64,000 nucleotides of DNA from Coturnix japonica. Taxonomy: Eukaryota > Chordata > Aves > Galliformes > Phasianidae. Positions 32,877 through 44,190 of this stretch are shown in pieces; within the stretch, counting starts at the first letter, position 1; every line of letters begins with the position of its first letter. Below the pieces are notes generated by a model, which was given only the letters and a program-made list of their open reading frames with translations, searched no databases and had not been told where the DNA came from. The DNA lies in assembly GCF_001577835.2 (NCBI RefSeq), contig NC_029527.1:7656094-7720093 (forward strand), given 5' to 3'. The position numbers and the translations under genes were made by a program.

Positions 32877-35287
32877 CTTCTGCCCCCTAATCTTCCCAGC
32901 AGTCCCTGTGTCCCAGGATCTGAGCATGATCTGATGGCTCCATGCAGGAGCTTTTCTGCACAGAGTTCATTTTGGCTGAAACACAATACATGGAGGCAGA
33001 GCAGCAGGAAAGCAGCGCTGAAGCAGAAGTGGTTGACAAGGAGAAGTATGTGGAAGCAGATGAGGAGCACTTGGGACTTTGGATGAAAAGTAGTTCATCC
33101 CTTCTCAGCCCATTAATAAGTTAATAACTTATCAGAGATTAACTTAACACCTTGAGGCACAGAAGACATTGCCTTGTTCTCACATTAGCCTGGCTCTATT
33201 GTAATTCCTTTATCTTACCTTTTTTTCCCCCCTCAGCTATTGCATACTCATCTGGGGCCACACTAATGTAACAGCATAAGATTCAATTACAAAAGACTAC
33301 AATAAGAGTGCAAAATTCTCTTCCTGACATGCTGAATCACTGCTCAGAAGCATTAATTATTGAGTGGCTAGCAGAATATATATTTTTTTCAAGTTGCAGT
33401 AGAAAAAAGAGTGAACCCTATGGCATCTCCTGTGCTGGGAGCAGCTCCAGTGTAGGACGTCTGTGGTTTTGCTGATTTTTGAGGTCAGTCACAAGGAATG
33501 GGAACAGGAGGAGGAAAGGGGGAGATGAGGGAAAGCAGCACCAAGCTGCACAGTCTGCTCCTGGGGAAGGGGCAGCCTGGGGATGTTTGGCTTTTTTTAT
33601 TTCCTCTGGTTTAAGCACAAGGGTTTTTATCACAAAAGAGAGGAGGGAGCCCATGTGGGGGAAAGATATAGGTCTAGCCACCGGGTCTCTGATCTGCTTG
33701 GGAAGGGAATATTCTTATCAGCCCATTTGATGTCTTCCTGAGAGCCTCAGCATTGTGCCCAGCACTCAGAGATCCCCATCCCTATCACCAGAGCTGCCAG
33801 AACCTCGAGCTTATCTCCTTGTTACAGAAGCCTCCATCTCTGGAGTACCTAAGCACATTTTACATGGTATCAAGAGAGAGAACAAAGTAGCCCATCCTTT
33901 CACTGGCAGCTTCAGAGGATCTGGGGTTTGAGGGGACCATGGAAATGCAGCTTCTCTCTCTTATCTGGCAAGGTGCTGCAGATCAGGGCTTTGAGTCAGA
34001 GCAATGGGAGATGCTTACGTTGCTGCTTTCTATTTTGTGAACCCAAAGATGTGTCAGGATCCAGATGGGTTAACATCCCTTCTTTTATCCACACTAAGTC
34101 ATGGAGTTTAACCTCTCCTGAATTCTTAGCAACAGATGGATTAGGTAACTGGAACTAATGAAATATATTTGCTGCATGGATCCAAATTCAGCTCCCAGCA
34201 TCCCTGGAACAAACCTGAAGAAACAGCCGTGCTCAGGGCATGGGCTTGCCCAGGATATCACAGCAGACAGGAAGGGTTGGGCTGTTATTTCAGCTGGAGC
34301 CGCTCTTGGCTTGCAGATGCCACTATGGAGTTGCATGGGGATGACAAAGACCAGATGCAATTCCCTCATCTTTCTGTCATGCCTCCCTGTTTCTATATTT
34401 AAACACATGTATTCTGAGGGGAGGAAGACTTGGCTTCAGGACTCGTGCACAATCCTCCTGCCCCTCATGGTTTTGCTCTTGTGCTGACACACAGTGACAA
34501 AACAAACATTGTGTGTGTGAAGAGGATGACATCAGGATTACAAGCAGTGTTAAAGAAGACAGAGTTGCCTCTCACGGATGGTATTTGCATGTGTAACACA
34601 GGCTCTAAGGACTCCTATTGCCTCCCTGCTCAGCTAGTGTTGTGTGTTCAGCTCTGAATACACGGCTCCATTTATGGGCTGCATGGGCATGGTGAAGGTT
34701 TCCTTTGGTCCTCTACAGATGAGGAAATTTGGCTGAGGCTGCAAAAAGAGCTGCAGATAGAATCTGACCAGTAAGCAACTGCACTGTGGTGCACAACTTC
34801 ATCCTGCCTGCATACATCACACATGGCTATTTGTTGGAGGTGGCACATCTGGAGGTGGATCCAGTATCTGGTTCTACAGAACTGGTCTCAGAGCTGCAAG
34901 AGCCAAGGACATGCCTTGGTGTTTAATCTGAGAAGATAATGCAGGTGTGTTTGGTCAGAGATTGGGGAGGTACTAGAGGCTGAAGATCAGGCCAGAACTG
35001 CTCTTTTACAGACAGAGTAGATGATATTATAATAGCTTTAACTGGGCTAAAACATGACATTGCACCGTATGTGCTTTTCAGTGGATCTAGAGGATTTGAT
35101 TTGAAAATCATATAATCATATGAATTGTGTGTTGGTGAGAGATGGTACAACATGCCCACTGCAGAGGCAGTGCAAAGAGAGCTTCACCCCAACCCAGGTA
35201 AATATCAGCTTGAAATGATGAGGTTGGTAAAACCTTGCAACTTTATCTCTCCTACATGTCACTGCTGAGACATACACGGTACAATGT
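32877..35287. other. Single-copy non-coding stretch
   Basis: An octamer-like ATTTGCAT occurs near 34583, and a short diverged MIR-like segment (ACAGATGAGGAAATTTGGCT) near 34715 is too brief to call. No exon or CR1 is recognised. Confidence 0.5.
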
Positions 35288-35369
35288 CATTTTATTTTAT
35301 TTTATTTTATTTTACTTTATTTTATTTATTTATCTTACTCTATTTTATTCTACTTATTTTATTTACTTC
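35288..35369. repeat. TTTTA pentanucleotide microsatellite
   Basis: At least five clean TTTTA units are followed by interrupted TTTTA/TTTA/TTAC units for a total of about 80 bp. Pentanucleotide repeats of this type are common and often length-variable in birds. Confidence 0.93.
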
Positions 35370-37244
35370 AGTTACATGCTGTCTGTAAGCTTACCTTGTG
35401 TAAGACCTAGTGGGTATCATTTAATGGTTGTTTCCCTTTGCAGCTTGGGAGACGAATGGTGTTTTGTCTGGTGAGTGAAAATGAAAGGCTCTGCATCTCA
35501 TTTCTTATTCCCTGTGGCACCCATTTTTGTCATTCTAGAGTTGTGGCTCTGAGTGGAGATTGCTCCAATGTCCTTATCCATTTCTCCAGTATCAGATTCA
35601 GAAAACTGCAAGGTGTGACCATTGCTGCAACAAACCCACTATCTCTCCATGATAAAGTCACTCAAAGTACAAAAGTTCCTCACCTCTTCATTTCTTCTCC
35701 TTTTTTTCCTCCCTTTCCAGTCTTGGTCTCTCTCCTCTGAATGATGTTGCAAGACTTTGTGTTTAATTAAGACACATTGTCCAACCAATTTGGAAGCAGA
35801 AAATAGCAGGAGATGTTTTATAAATAGGAACAATTCTTGTTCATTATCCCTTAATTGAGGCAACAAAAAGGTGCTGGAAAACATCCATCAGATGCACATT
35901 CATGTACATCATCAGCGGATTGGATTTAGGAACTCACAAAAGCAACATCGAATGTTCCAATCAAGAGTTATACAGACAACAGGAAAACAAAAAATTGGAG
36001 ACACAAATACATCAGAATTAGCCCAATTACAGATTACATGTTTCTGGAAAGCACATTCCCTGGCTGTTCTCCAGGATTTTCTTATTTCATACTCCTTTTC
36101 TCTCATTCCTGCTTGTGGTGCAAAAGTCAGCATCGCTTGTCTCTCCTTTACCAGGCCATGCAGCTTTTCACGAGGAGAAAGGTATCATTCTGGAGGGCAT
36201 TGCAGGAGTGTCTGGGACAATGTGAGCACCAAGCTGGAAGCTTTCACCCCAGTTTGAACACAGGGCACTCTGAGGGTGACATGTTCATCTTTTCTGCCCT
36301 CATTCCTTCACACGCTGAAGTTTGGCCGCTCTGCTAAGCCACTCTTCTTGTGCAGAGGAGATAAATAACAGGAGAGAACCTGCTGAGGGAGACATTCTGA
36401 GCTTGGAAGGCCAGGAAATCTCTTTACCCACTTAACTATGCATTTTAAAGCTTGCTTGTCCTCTTCTGAGCTCATTTACACTCTAACACTGGGGCCCCCA
36501 CAGAGTCAGTCTTTATTCCCACTGGTCTGTTAGACTCAAATTCTTTAGCTTGTCATTTTTAAAAGGTGCTTGAGTTTTAAATGAGGGACAGAATATGCCA
36601 CAAGCCCTCACGATACCTGCTGAAGTGTATGTGCCCCTCAGTGCTTCCTGGAAGGGAAGACATCAGCAGGGAAAATGGCATCACACCTCATCGGACTGTA
36701 GTAATAAACCAAAACATGACAGGATACTGTTAAAAATGCTCATGATCAGTACCCACAGCTGTCGAGCTAATTATTCTTGCTGTCTTGTCATAGATACTTA
36801 TATGGTCTCCAGGGTACCTCAGCATTTCACAATCTCTAATAGAGTTCTCTTCACACACTCCTGAGAGACACCTCTCTGCTGTTACCTCCCTGCTCCTTCA
36901 TTCCACTGGGATGGATGAGGCTCAGCAGCCTATTCCAGTGCTGCACACTGTGGTGCCTTCCCTTGAGCAGCACACATGTCACCAGCTTTATCTGGCACAG
37001 CATTGGATGTGGAGTTTAAGCTACCATCATTAGTGGAAGGTGATGGGAAGCACCAGAAGAGAAATCTGAAAGGTGTGGGGGTTCCTGGGAGGGAGTCTTG
37101 TATGGTCTAAATCCCCCGGTCTCTAGGGGATGTGAGTCCCATCAGAAGTATCCTGTGGGTCATGCTCTGGGACTGCAGTAATACAGTAGGATCAACATGT
37201 CCCTATACTTCATGAAACCACAGATGGTTTGAAAGCACCTATGC
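35370..37244. other. Single-copy stretch including an AT-rich block
   Basis: The part at about 35750-36050 is AT-rich and repeat-free, with TTTAATTAAGAC, TTTTATAAATAGG (MEF2-like) and CTTAATTGAGG words, and may be a conserved element. The rest shows no repeat or exon. A 27-bp interval at 35444-35470 with AG before and GTGAGT after is too short to credit. Confidence 0.4.
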
Positions 37245-37730
37245 TTGCAAAAACACACCTGTACTCTGTGCTGCGAGACCTCACCTGGAGAACTGTGTCC
37301 AGATGTGGAGTCTTCATTACAGGAGAAATATGGACCTGCTGGAGTGTGTCCAGAGCAGGACCACACAAATGATCCAAGGTATGAAGCACCTTCTCTGTGA
37401 GGACAGTCTGAGAGAGCTGGAGCAGTCTTTTGGTATCTAAAGGGGAGCTGTAAGAAAAAAGGCAACAGGCTCTTCAGTAGGGTCTGTTGTGGTGGGACAT
37501 GGGGGATGGTTTCAAGCTAAAAGATATTTAGACTGGATATAAGGAAGGTTTTTTAATAAATGTGGTGAGGCGCTGGCACAGACTGCCCAGAGAGGTGGTT
37601 GTGCCCCACCCCTGGAGACACCCCAGGTGAGACTGGATGGGCTCTGAGCACCTGATGGAGGTGTGGGTGTCCCTGTTCAGTGAAGGGGAATCGGATCAGA
37701 TAGCCTCAAACCATTCTATGATTTTCTGAT
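37245..37730 (+). mobile_element. CR1 LINE fragment with ORF2 C-terminal part and 3' UTR
   Basis: This is one of the two longest CR1 copies here. The 5' part translates as LRDLTWRTVSRC-type sequence in one frame and as LRPHLENC-like sequence in another, so the old reverse-transcriptase frame is shifted. A segment with GGCGCTGGCACAGACTGCCC, AGAGAGGTGGTTG and GGAGACACCCCAG follows. The 3' tail is decayed to CCATTCTATGATTTTCTGAT. It lacks the larger 5' portion, as most CR1 copies do, and is clearly old. Confidence 0.92.
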
Positions 37731-37799
37731 TTTTTTTAACCTGAACCCCAGCCTGAGGGTGTTTGGGAGACATTGCTTGAACTCGGGTGAGATTTTCAT

Positions 37800-37858
37800 T
37801 GAATTATAGAATTGCTAAGTTTGAAAAAGAACTCTGAGATCATCTAAGTCTGACTGCC
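37800..37858 (-). mobile_element. CR1 LINE 3' tail, reverse strand
   Basis: GAATTATAGAATTGCTAAG, then TTTGAAAAAGAACTCTGAGA and TCATCTAAGTCTGACTGCCCC are a diverged reverse-strand copy of the CR1 end. It lies 70 bp from the 3' end of the longer plus-strand copy, with the two tails pointing towards each other. Confidence 0.8.
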
Positions 37859-38353
37859 CCAGGGAGGATGGGGCAGCAGGCTGGCTCTGTGCCCTGTTTG
37901 GGCTGGGAGCTCCCCAGAGCAGCTCTGTCTTTGCCTTCAGTGAAAAATTTCCCCATGGTTTTCCCTTGTGCTTCCTCCAGCAGCTGCTGTCATTTCCCTC
38001 TGTTGTCCCCGCAAGCCCTCCCTGCCTTGTTTTGAAATCCCCACTGCCTACCATGGAAAGTGTTTGCACTGTTGCTGGCATTTGTTGATTTTCTTTAGGT
38101 AGCTTAGGGCTGCAGGCATTCCTCATTACTTTTTTATTAACCAATTTGAATACTCATTTAGCCTCACTAAGCGTGTGATGGTTTTAAATTCTTTCTTCAG
38201 AGGCATCTATGCAGAGATGGTCCTTGGTCCTCATTAACAGCACAGGATCCCATACAGCGAGGACGAGGCAAGAGACGACAGCTCACCACTCAAGACCAAT
38301 CTGGGTAACAAAGCAAAGACCTCTCTTTGCTTATCCCTTGCTTTCCTGTGCAG
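37859..38353. other. Single-copy non-coding stretch
   Basis: No repeat or RNA gene is recognised. The end of the stretch contains the pyrimidine tract of the exon-like interval that follows. Confidence 0.5.
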
Positions 38354-38401
38354 CAGGACTGCCAGAAATCACAGTGGTGCGATACTCAGCAGGATGACAA
38401 G
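38354..38401 (+). other. Exon-like interval, 48 bp, open in frame 0
   Basis: A good pyrimidine tract (CCCTTGCTTTCCTGTGCAG) precedes and a consensus AAG/GTATGT follows. The 16 codons read QDCQKSQWCDTQQDDK without a stop. The acceptor is a CAGCAG tandem, so a 3-bp shift is possible. I recognise no protein; it may be a small non-coding exon or chance. Confidence 0.18.
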
Positions 38402-38920
38402 GTATGTTGTGTCGGACAAACTACTTTCCCAAATACTTTCCAAAATTAAATAACACAAAGTGGTGAGACGATAGATAATAAAAATAGCTGAAATGATATA
38501 GTGAAGGAAGTTGATGAAGATTAAATTGTCATTCAACTATAACATTAATAGGAGCATTGCTGGGGTGATGAAGGAAGGAGCTCAAACACCACAGCTGCCT
38601 GAGCTGTGTCTCCTGGATAAATACAAACCCTCGGTCCCCTGGTCTATTAGTCCAGCAGTTTGTTCAAACACTAAATCCACTCGCACTCAAAAAAGGTACA
38701 TTCTGCTGCTTTTTCAAGTGTCTTGAATTCTATTGTGTACAAATTTACAAATTAACTGCTTGAGTGTTGACTAACGCTGCAGCCTGCCGTCAAGGTAAGT
38801 GCCCATTTATTTATATGCTCTTCAAGGACAAGAAGATGCTGTGTTTGTACAATCTTCTACTGTGCACAGCCTAACAAACAGTTTTCTGCCTCATTCATGT
38901 TTTGGAAGAGGACAAGATGT
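38402..38920. other. Single-copy non-coding stretch
   Basis: Nothing recognised; AT-rich around 38440-38560. Confidence 0.5.
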
Positions 38921-39143
38921 AGAATGATAGAATCATTAAGATTGGAAAAGATCTTTAAGATCACCGAGTCCAATTGTACACATACCATCATTATTGCTCA
39001 CTAAGCCATGTCCCTCAATGCCACATCTCCATGGCTCTTGAGCACCTCTGGGATGATGTTTCTACCACCTCCCTGGGCAGTCTGTGCCACTGAATCACCA
39101 CTTTCTGAGAAGAAAGTCTTCCTAGTTTCCAAGCAATCATGAG
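38921..39143 (-). mobile_element. CR1 LINE 3' end, reverse strand
   Basis: AGAATGATAGAATCATTAAG, then ATTGGAAAAGATCTTTAAGA, then CATGTCCCTCAATGCCACAT, then CTCCCTGGGCAGTCTGTGCC and TTTCTGAGAAGAAAGTCTTC follow the reverse complement of the CR1 3' UTR. It extends about 220 bp and runs into the end of ORF2. It is followed 115 bp later by a second tail in the same orientation. Confidence 0.94.
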
Positions 39144-39257
39144 ATCTTCAAGGAAAACACACAGCTTAGTCAGTGTCTGCTGGCAGGAAGGCCATGCTAT
39201 GCCATCAACTTCTGATGACGGCAGAGCTGCAAACGTATAATGCTGTGTGTTTGCAGT

Positions 39258-39345
39258 CATAGAATCACAAAATCATTAAGGTTGGAAAAGATCACTAAGC
39301 TTGTCTAGTCCAACTGTCTGCTGGGACTGTCTGATCACTGGATGG
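39258..39345 (-). mobile_element. CR1 LINE 3' tail, reverse strand
   Basis: CATAGAATCACAAAATCATT, then AAGGTTGGAAAAGATCACTA and GTCTAGTCCAACTGTCTGCT give another short CR1 end. Same strand as the previous copy. It is either an independent insertion or a local duplicate of a tail. Confidence 0.92.
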
Positions 39346-39504
39346 TAGGAGCTCTCTTTTTCTATTTCCTGGTGATGTTTACTTCAAAGGTGCTTGACCA
39401 CATGGATGGCCCTAGTAATAAGAGCCTCACAGAAGAATTAATGCAACTCTGAGTGTGTTTATCCTGAGATCTCCTGGTGCCTGGCAAAGGAAAGACATCA
39501 TCGT
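39346..39504. other. Short non-coding stretch
   Basis: Nothing recognised. Confidence 0.4.
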
Positions 39505-39640
39505 TTTTTATTATTTTTTAAATAGGGGCAAAAAGAGGTGAAGTGATTTATTTATCCATGCTCCTGCAGTGAATCAGTGAATCAGATGATCCAGCTCTGC
39601 TTTGAGGCTTCCTGAAATGCCCATTGGGACAGGCCTAAAA
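39505..39640 (-). mobile_element. Possible MIR-type SINE relic
   Basis: AGAGGTGAAGTGATTTATTT, then CCTGCAGTGAATCAGTGAAT and CCAGCTCTGCTTTGAGGCTT resemble the reverse-strand MIR order (GAGGTTAAGTGA, then the ACACAGCTAGTAAGTGG part). The similarity is weak, and the 3' half is not convincing. Confidence 0.35.
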
Positions 39641-40394
39641 CACTGATGCTTTGAGAGTGTGTTCTGCCCTTCCTGCTTCGTGCAGATTTTAGCCTTGCAA
39701 AGAACAGCTCACCTTTGCTTTGACCAGGACTGGAGCAGGCAGGGAGTAGAGATATGATGAGCACAGTAGTTTAAGTCTGTGGCCAGAGGGGTAGAAGGGC
39801 ACACAGAAAGAGCATGCACAAAATGGAAAGGAGAAACTATGAGATGTCTGGTGGATGTAGGTAGGCTTGAAAGCCAATTATTTAAACTCACTCCCCTGGA
39901 TGTAGAGGAGCACGTATCACTGATCCCCTGACCACTGGAGCTGATCAGGAATGCTTGGACTCGTGTGGGGCACAATACAAAGTCTTAAGGTGATGGGAAG
40001 TGCTTTGCATGCATCTGCATGGGGACTGTAGTGTTGCAGGTGTTCCCTTCCCAGAGCTCTGCTGGGACCTCAGCAGCCCAGCAGCACTGTGTACCTACAG
40101 TGCTTGCCCCAGATAGTCAGCCACTGCCAAATATTTAATTATACAGGGAAAGATATCACTTAGGTTGAGATGTCTTGGCTTCATTAAGGAAGCTGCAGAA
40201 CTCATCATGCTCTCCCCTCGGGCTCTGTGAAGGAAAATCCTGCTGATGGGGGCAGCTGAGTCTGAAAGGTCTGGGAAGCTGCTGAGCCCCAGGTTAGCAG
40301 GGGATTTCAAGGCAGGCACACCAGAGCCTGGGCATTAGAGCAAAAGTGTAACTGAGTTCCCGAGCAGTTTAGATAGGTGCTGTGAGCTGATTGC
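39641..40394. other. Single-copy non-coding stretch
   Basis: No repeat, RNA gene or exon recognised. Confidence 0.5.
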
Positions 40395-40720
40395 AAAATG
40401 CCCTTTGTGCAGTGCAGGGCCCTTGCTCTGCATCCCCACATATTTCATTCATGGGGATGAAATTGCAATGAATTTGCCATTCATTAGCAACAAATAATCT
40501 CTCCCTATCTGAGGTAAGAGCGGTCATAGAATTGCTCTTTCATTTTCATTTTATAGGGTTCCCTGTGATAAATTCATCTTGTAAAGGGTGGTTAAGACAC
40601 TTCGTTATGTTTTAATGTGTCTGTAGGTCTATGTCTAATAGCAGCACTCACTCTGGATCTCTCTGGAAATAGTTAATTATCCCATGTTGTGCAACAAGAC
40701 AAAGTGTGAGGGGTGTTTAC
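40395..40720. promoter_or_regulatory. Candidate conserved non-coding element
   Basis: This AT-rich, repeat-free block contains ATTTCATTCATGG, AATGAATTTGCCATTCATTA and GTTAATTATCCC words, and few open frames. The words ATTCAT and ATGAAT appear repeatedly in both orientations. Enhancer role is inferred. Confidence 0.3.
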
Positions 40721-41466
40721 ATCACAGTGAGCCACCCAGAATGTTCCATCCTGTTCTGACAAACCCTGAAGATGGCTAATTCCTATTTTCTGCTTTGCTT
40801 AGTCTGGAACTTCTCTATCCAGTGACATACAGACAGAGAAGTGCCCTGGTTTGGGAAGGCAGGCAATTATTTCCTGCCTGAAGGGAAAAAGTTCATGCTA
40901 TGCTGTGCTTTGTGTTTTCTACAGAGCAGCTCTGATAGCTCCGAGGCTTTCTCAGCTGTTTGTCAGTCACCAGATCTCTTCATGGACTATATAAGGAGCC
41001 CAAGTACCTCATTAAGAAGGTTTCAATAGCTCTCTGCAGCTATGTACATGGCAATACATAGTGTAAAACCTAAATTAGGTGCTGTTAAAGACTCACAGGA
41101 AGATGTCCATTGCTTAAGCATTCTGTCTACATGGGAGGGAATGTCTGATCCCAGAAAAGACTCCTGCCCCATCACCTCATCTGCCTTTTTCTTCATTCTT
41201 ACCCACCATCCGGAATCTGAATTTTGTTTTTTTCTCTTGTGACTGGGCACTGGGAATGTCACCAGGTAATGCAGAATATTACTTCCTTCCTCTCACCTAG
41301 CATTTCCATTACTTTAATTTGTACAGCTTCAGGCTCTTTTCACCTATTTTAGTCTTCAGAAGACATATTGGTAAAAAGTTTTACATAATATATTGAGACA
41401 CTGTGTACATCTTCTATCCATTTCTGTCACTCTATGGGTACATGGAGACTTAAAAAATGGTACAGT
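40721..41466. other. Single-copy non-coding stretch
   Basis: No repeat family is recognised. A TTTGTGTTTTCTACAG acceptor-like sequence near 40910 has no convincing donor after it. Confidence 0.5.
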
Positions 41467-41742
41467 GAATCATAGAATCAAAGAGTCAGAGAATCATTAG
41501 GGTTGGAAAAGGTCACTAAGATCATCCAGTCCAACTCCCACCATGCCCATAACCATGCCCCTCTGTGCCACATCTGCACAGCTCTTGAACACCTGCAGGG
41601 ACAGTGACTCCACCTACCTGGGCAGCCTGTGCCAATGCCTCACCACTCCTTCTGAGAAGAAATTGTTCCTAATATCTAACCAGAATCTCTCCTGGCATAA
41701 TTTGAGGCCATTCCCTCTTGTCCTATCTCTAGTTACCCTGGA
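41467..41742 (-). mobile_element. CR1 LINE 3' end with ORF2 terminus, reverse strand
   Basis: GAATCATAGAATCAAAGAGT, then TCATTAGGGTTGGAAAAGGT, then CACTAAGATCATCCAGTCCA, then CTACCTGGGCAGCCTGTGCC and GAGGCCATTCCCTCTTGTCC give about 275 bp of CR1 read on the minus strand, from the tail through the 3' UTR into the terminal ORF2 part. Moderately diverged. Confidence 0.95.
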
Positions 41743-41814
41743 TACTTTGAAAGCTGACTGCTTAGAGGGAAAGCCTCTCCCACCCCACCACATACAGACT
41801 TAAATGAAAGGGGC
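41743..41814. other. Short non-coding stretch
   Basis: Nothing recognised. Confidence 0.3.
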
Positions 41815-42125
41815 AATGCCTCATATAGGCAGACAAGATGTTGCCTGATAGTTTTTGGGTGAAAATGAAATCCTCGCTGGCTTGTGTGTCAGTCTCTGGG
41901 ATGTGCACTTTGCTGCTCTCCAGGAAGAGCAGGGCATTTGGCACGGTCCCAGAGAGTGCCCTTCTGCTCTGGTTACAGCCCGTAAGCATCAAATGCTCTC
42001 ATTCATTTATCAGATGGTGATAAACAGCCTGGGAAATAGTGCTTTAGTCAGGTCACATTCTTGCTCTTTTATGAATGTGACATCTTTAAAAGTGTATCTG
42101 CTAATGTCATAAGAGCGCCGGAGGA
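41815..42125. promoter_or_regulatory. Candidate conserved non-coding element
   Basis: The block has ATTCATTTATCAGATGG, GTGATAAAC, TATGAATGTGACATC and CTAATGTCATAAG words with no recognisable repeat. It sits between a CR1 and GC-richer sequence. The regulatory role is inferred. Confidence 0.28.
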
Positions 42126-43039
42126 AATCCCAGCCTGGTCACTTGGAGCTTTCCTGGGAACAGCTGGGTGCAGAATGCGCACAGGTTGCTTCTTACACGG
42201 CTATTTCTACTGGAGATGGATGATTTAAACATCAAGAAAAAATCCACCCAATCTAGGATGAATTCCTGCCCTTTAGACATGAATGTAATGTATTTGTGAC
42301 TGCAGCCATGGGATTTCTTGCCTTGAGTCTGTGATCACAGCCACGGTGCTGGCTCTGTTGCAATATATACCTGTCTTTGGGATGGGAAGGGGAAAGTCAC
42401 AGGCAGAAATCAGCCTGATCCAGGAGAACAAGATGCTTGTTTGTTTGGTCTCTACACCCAGACTCCCTGCCCTTCAAAGCCAACATTACTCTAAAAGATC
42501 TTCCAGTAAAGGAGAAACCTCCATGCCAGCATTGCATCTAAGGCATCGTGAGCTCCTGGGTGACCTCAGCCTGTTTCTCACCTTGTTTTCAGGAACCTGC
42601 AATCCAGAAGAGAAGCAGCCCTGACATCCCTGTGTTCCCGCTGCTAAGTGGTTGTGTATGGGACACAATCAGCACTCTGCAGCTGTTCCTACATTAGTGT
42701 GCAGCAGAGGCACCCGATGGGTACGTGTGTGATCATATATGGAGTGATGAGAAGACTGCATGTCCCACCTGGGAGGGCACACACTCCCTTGTTCACAGTG
42801 ACCTTGGGGAGGGCTGCTTTTGAGATTCCCATGCAGCTGCTGTTTTGCATTGTGAGCCATATGGCCGGCACCATAAACACTGTCTCTAATTGTAGCTCTC
42901 AACCTGCCAGCGTCCAAAGCAGGGAGAAGTGCTGGGATGGAGGATGGGGGTGGGGGGAAAAAACGATCATTTGCTTGAAAAAGAACCAGGAATGAGGAAG
43001 GGACAAGAAAGGAAGCCCTGGGAGGCAGCAGGATTCATT
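42126..43039. other. Single-copy non-coding stretch
   Basis: A strong-looking acceptor, CACCTTGTTTTCAG, ends near 42592 but no consensus donor at a suitable distance follows. G runs of five and six occur at about 42946-42957. No repeat family is recognised. Confidence 0.45.
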
Positions 43040-43265
43040 ACTCTAGTGCAAATCGCCTTTTCTGACCTCGGGTGCCTGACTCAGCTTTTTCCATGTCAAC
43101 ATTTTACAATAATAAAAATGAGAAAGTATCAGGTGTGGAAAATGAGGGCAAATTTGAGTGTAAAATGGCAGGGACATTCCTGTTAATGAAGTACTTTGGA
43201 GAATCTGTTCCTAATCAAACCGCTAATAGTAACGTTGTTCCTATAGTTTGCCTTTTTTCAGTAAA
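43040..43265. promoter_or_regulatory. Candidate conserved non-coding element
   Basis: AT-rich and repeat-free, with ATTTTACAATAATAAAAATG, CTGTTAATGAAG, CCTAATCAAACCGCTAATAG words. Texture resembles that of developmental enhancers; untested. Confidence 0.28.
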
Positions 43266-43692
43266 GTGAGGTTACACGTTACAGGGATTTGGGGGATCTG
43301 GAGCAGGAATGGACAGGGATTTCAAAGAGATTGCTTTGTTCTATTATAACGTGACATGAGGAAAAAGCTGGTCCTGGCCCTATCCCTTCTTGCCTTGGTA
43401 TTGTATCCATCTATCCCCAGGCACAGCTGAGGCAAAATAACCACCAGGACAAAATGGAGATGCTTTTCACCTGTTCTATGTAGATTTTAATGGGCAAGAT
43501 TCAAGGCAAAGCATTGCTATGCAGAGGTTATTTAGTCTGTCTTTCCCAAGGGGGAAGAAGTATGTGAGCTGCCTCTCTAATCAAATGAAGGCATAAGGGT
43601 GTCTGTGATAGATTTGGTGCTGCATTCAAAGCTGTCTCTTTAGATGCACTTGGCAGCCCTAAGTGGGTGGTGCTCAGGGAGCAGCAAACTGT
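43266..43692. other. Single-copy non-coding stretch
   Basis: Nothing recognised. Confidence 0.5.
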
Positions 43693-44190
43693 ATTCAGAT
43701 TTGGGCCCTTCACTATGAGGAAGAAATTGGAGCCCTGGAGCCTGCTCAGAGAAAGGCAATGGAGCTGTGAAGGATCTGGAGCACAAGTCTTATGGGTAGC
43801 AGGTAAGGAACTGGGATGGTTCAGTCTGGAGAAGAGAAGGCTCAGGGGAGATTTATTGCTCTCTACAACTTCCTGAAAGAAGGTGGTGGTGAGGTGGGAG
43901 TCAGGCTCTGCTCCCAGGTAACAATGATAGGATGAGAGGTGATGGCCTCAAGTTGTGCCAGGAGAGGTTCAAAATGGATATCAGGAAAAAATTATTCTCT
44001 GAATGAGTGGTGAGGCACTGGTACGGGCTACCTGGGGAGGTGGTAAAGTCTCTGTCCCTAGTGGTGTTTGAGAAACATGGTGACATGCCTCTGAGGAACG
44101 TGGTCAGGGGGCATAGTGAAGATGGGCTGACAGCTGTACTAGATGATCTTAGAGGTCTTTTCCAACCATAATGGCTCTGTAATTCTATGA
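43693..44190 (+). mobile_element. CR1 LINE fragment, longest 3' end copy with intact tail
   Basis: About 500 bp of CR1 run from the end of ORF2 (GGCAATGGAGCTGTGAAGGA, then GAGCACAAGTCTTATGGGTA, then LEKRRLRGD-like coding sequence from 43834) through the 3' UTR (GAGGCACTGGTACGGGCTAC) to GATGATCTTAGAGGTCTTTT and a TAATTCTATGA tail. The ORF2 frame is interrupted. The long minus-strand frame at 43901-44437 is only the antisense of this element. Confidence 0.95.

Noticed and set aside
34712-34790. MIR-like segment beginning ACAGATGAGGAAATT
   Set aside because: The match stops after about 20 bases, and the following sequence does not follow the MIR order.
35444-35470. 27-bp exon between AG and GTGAGT
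   Set aside because: Too short to separate from chance without transcript evidence.
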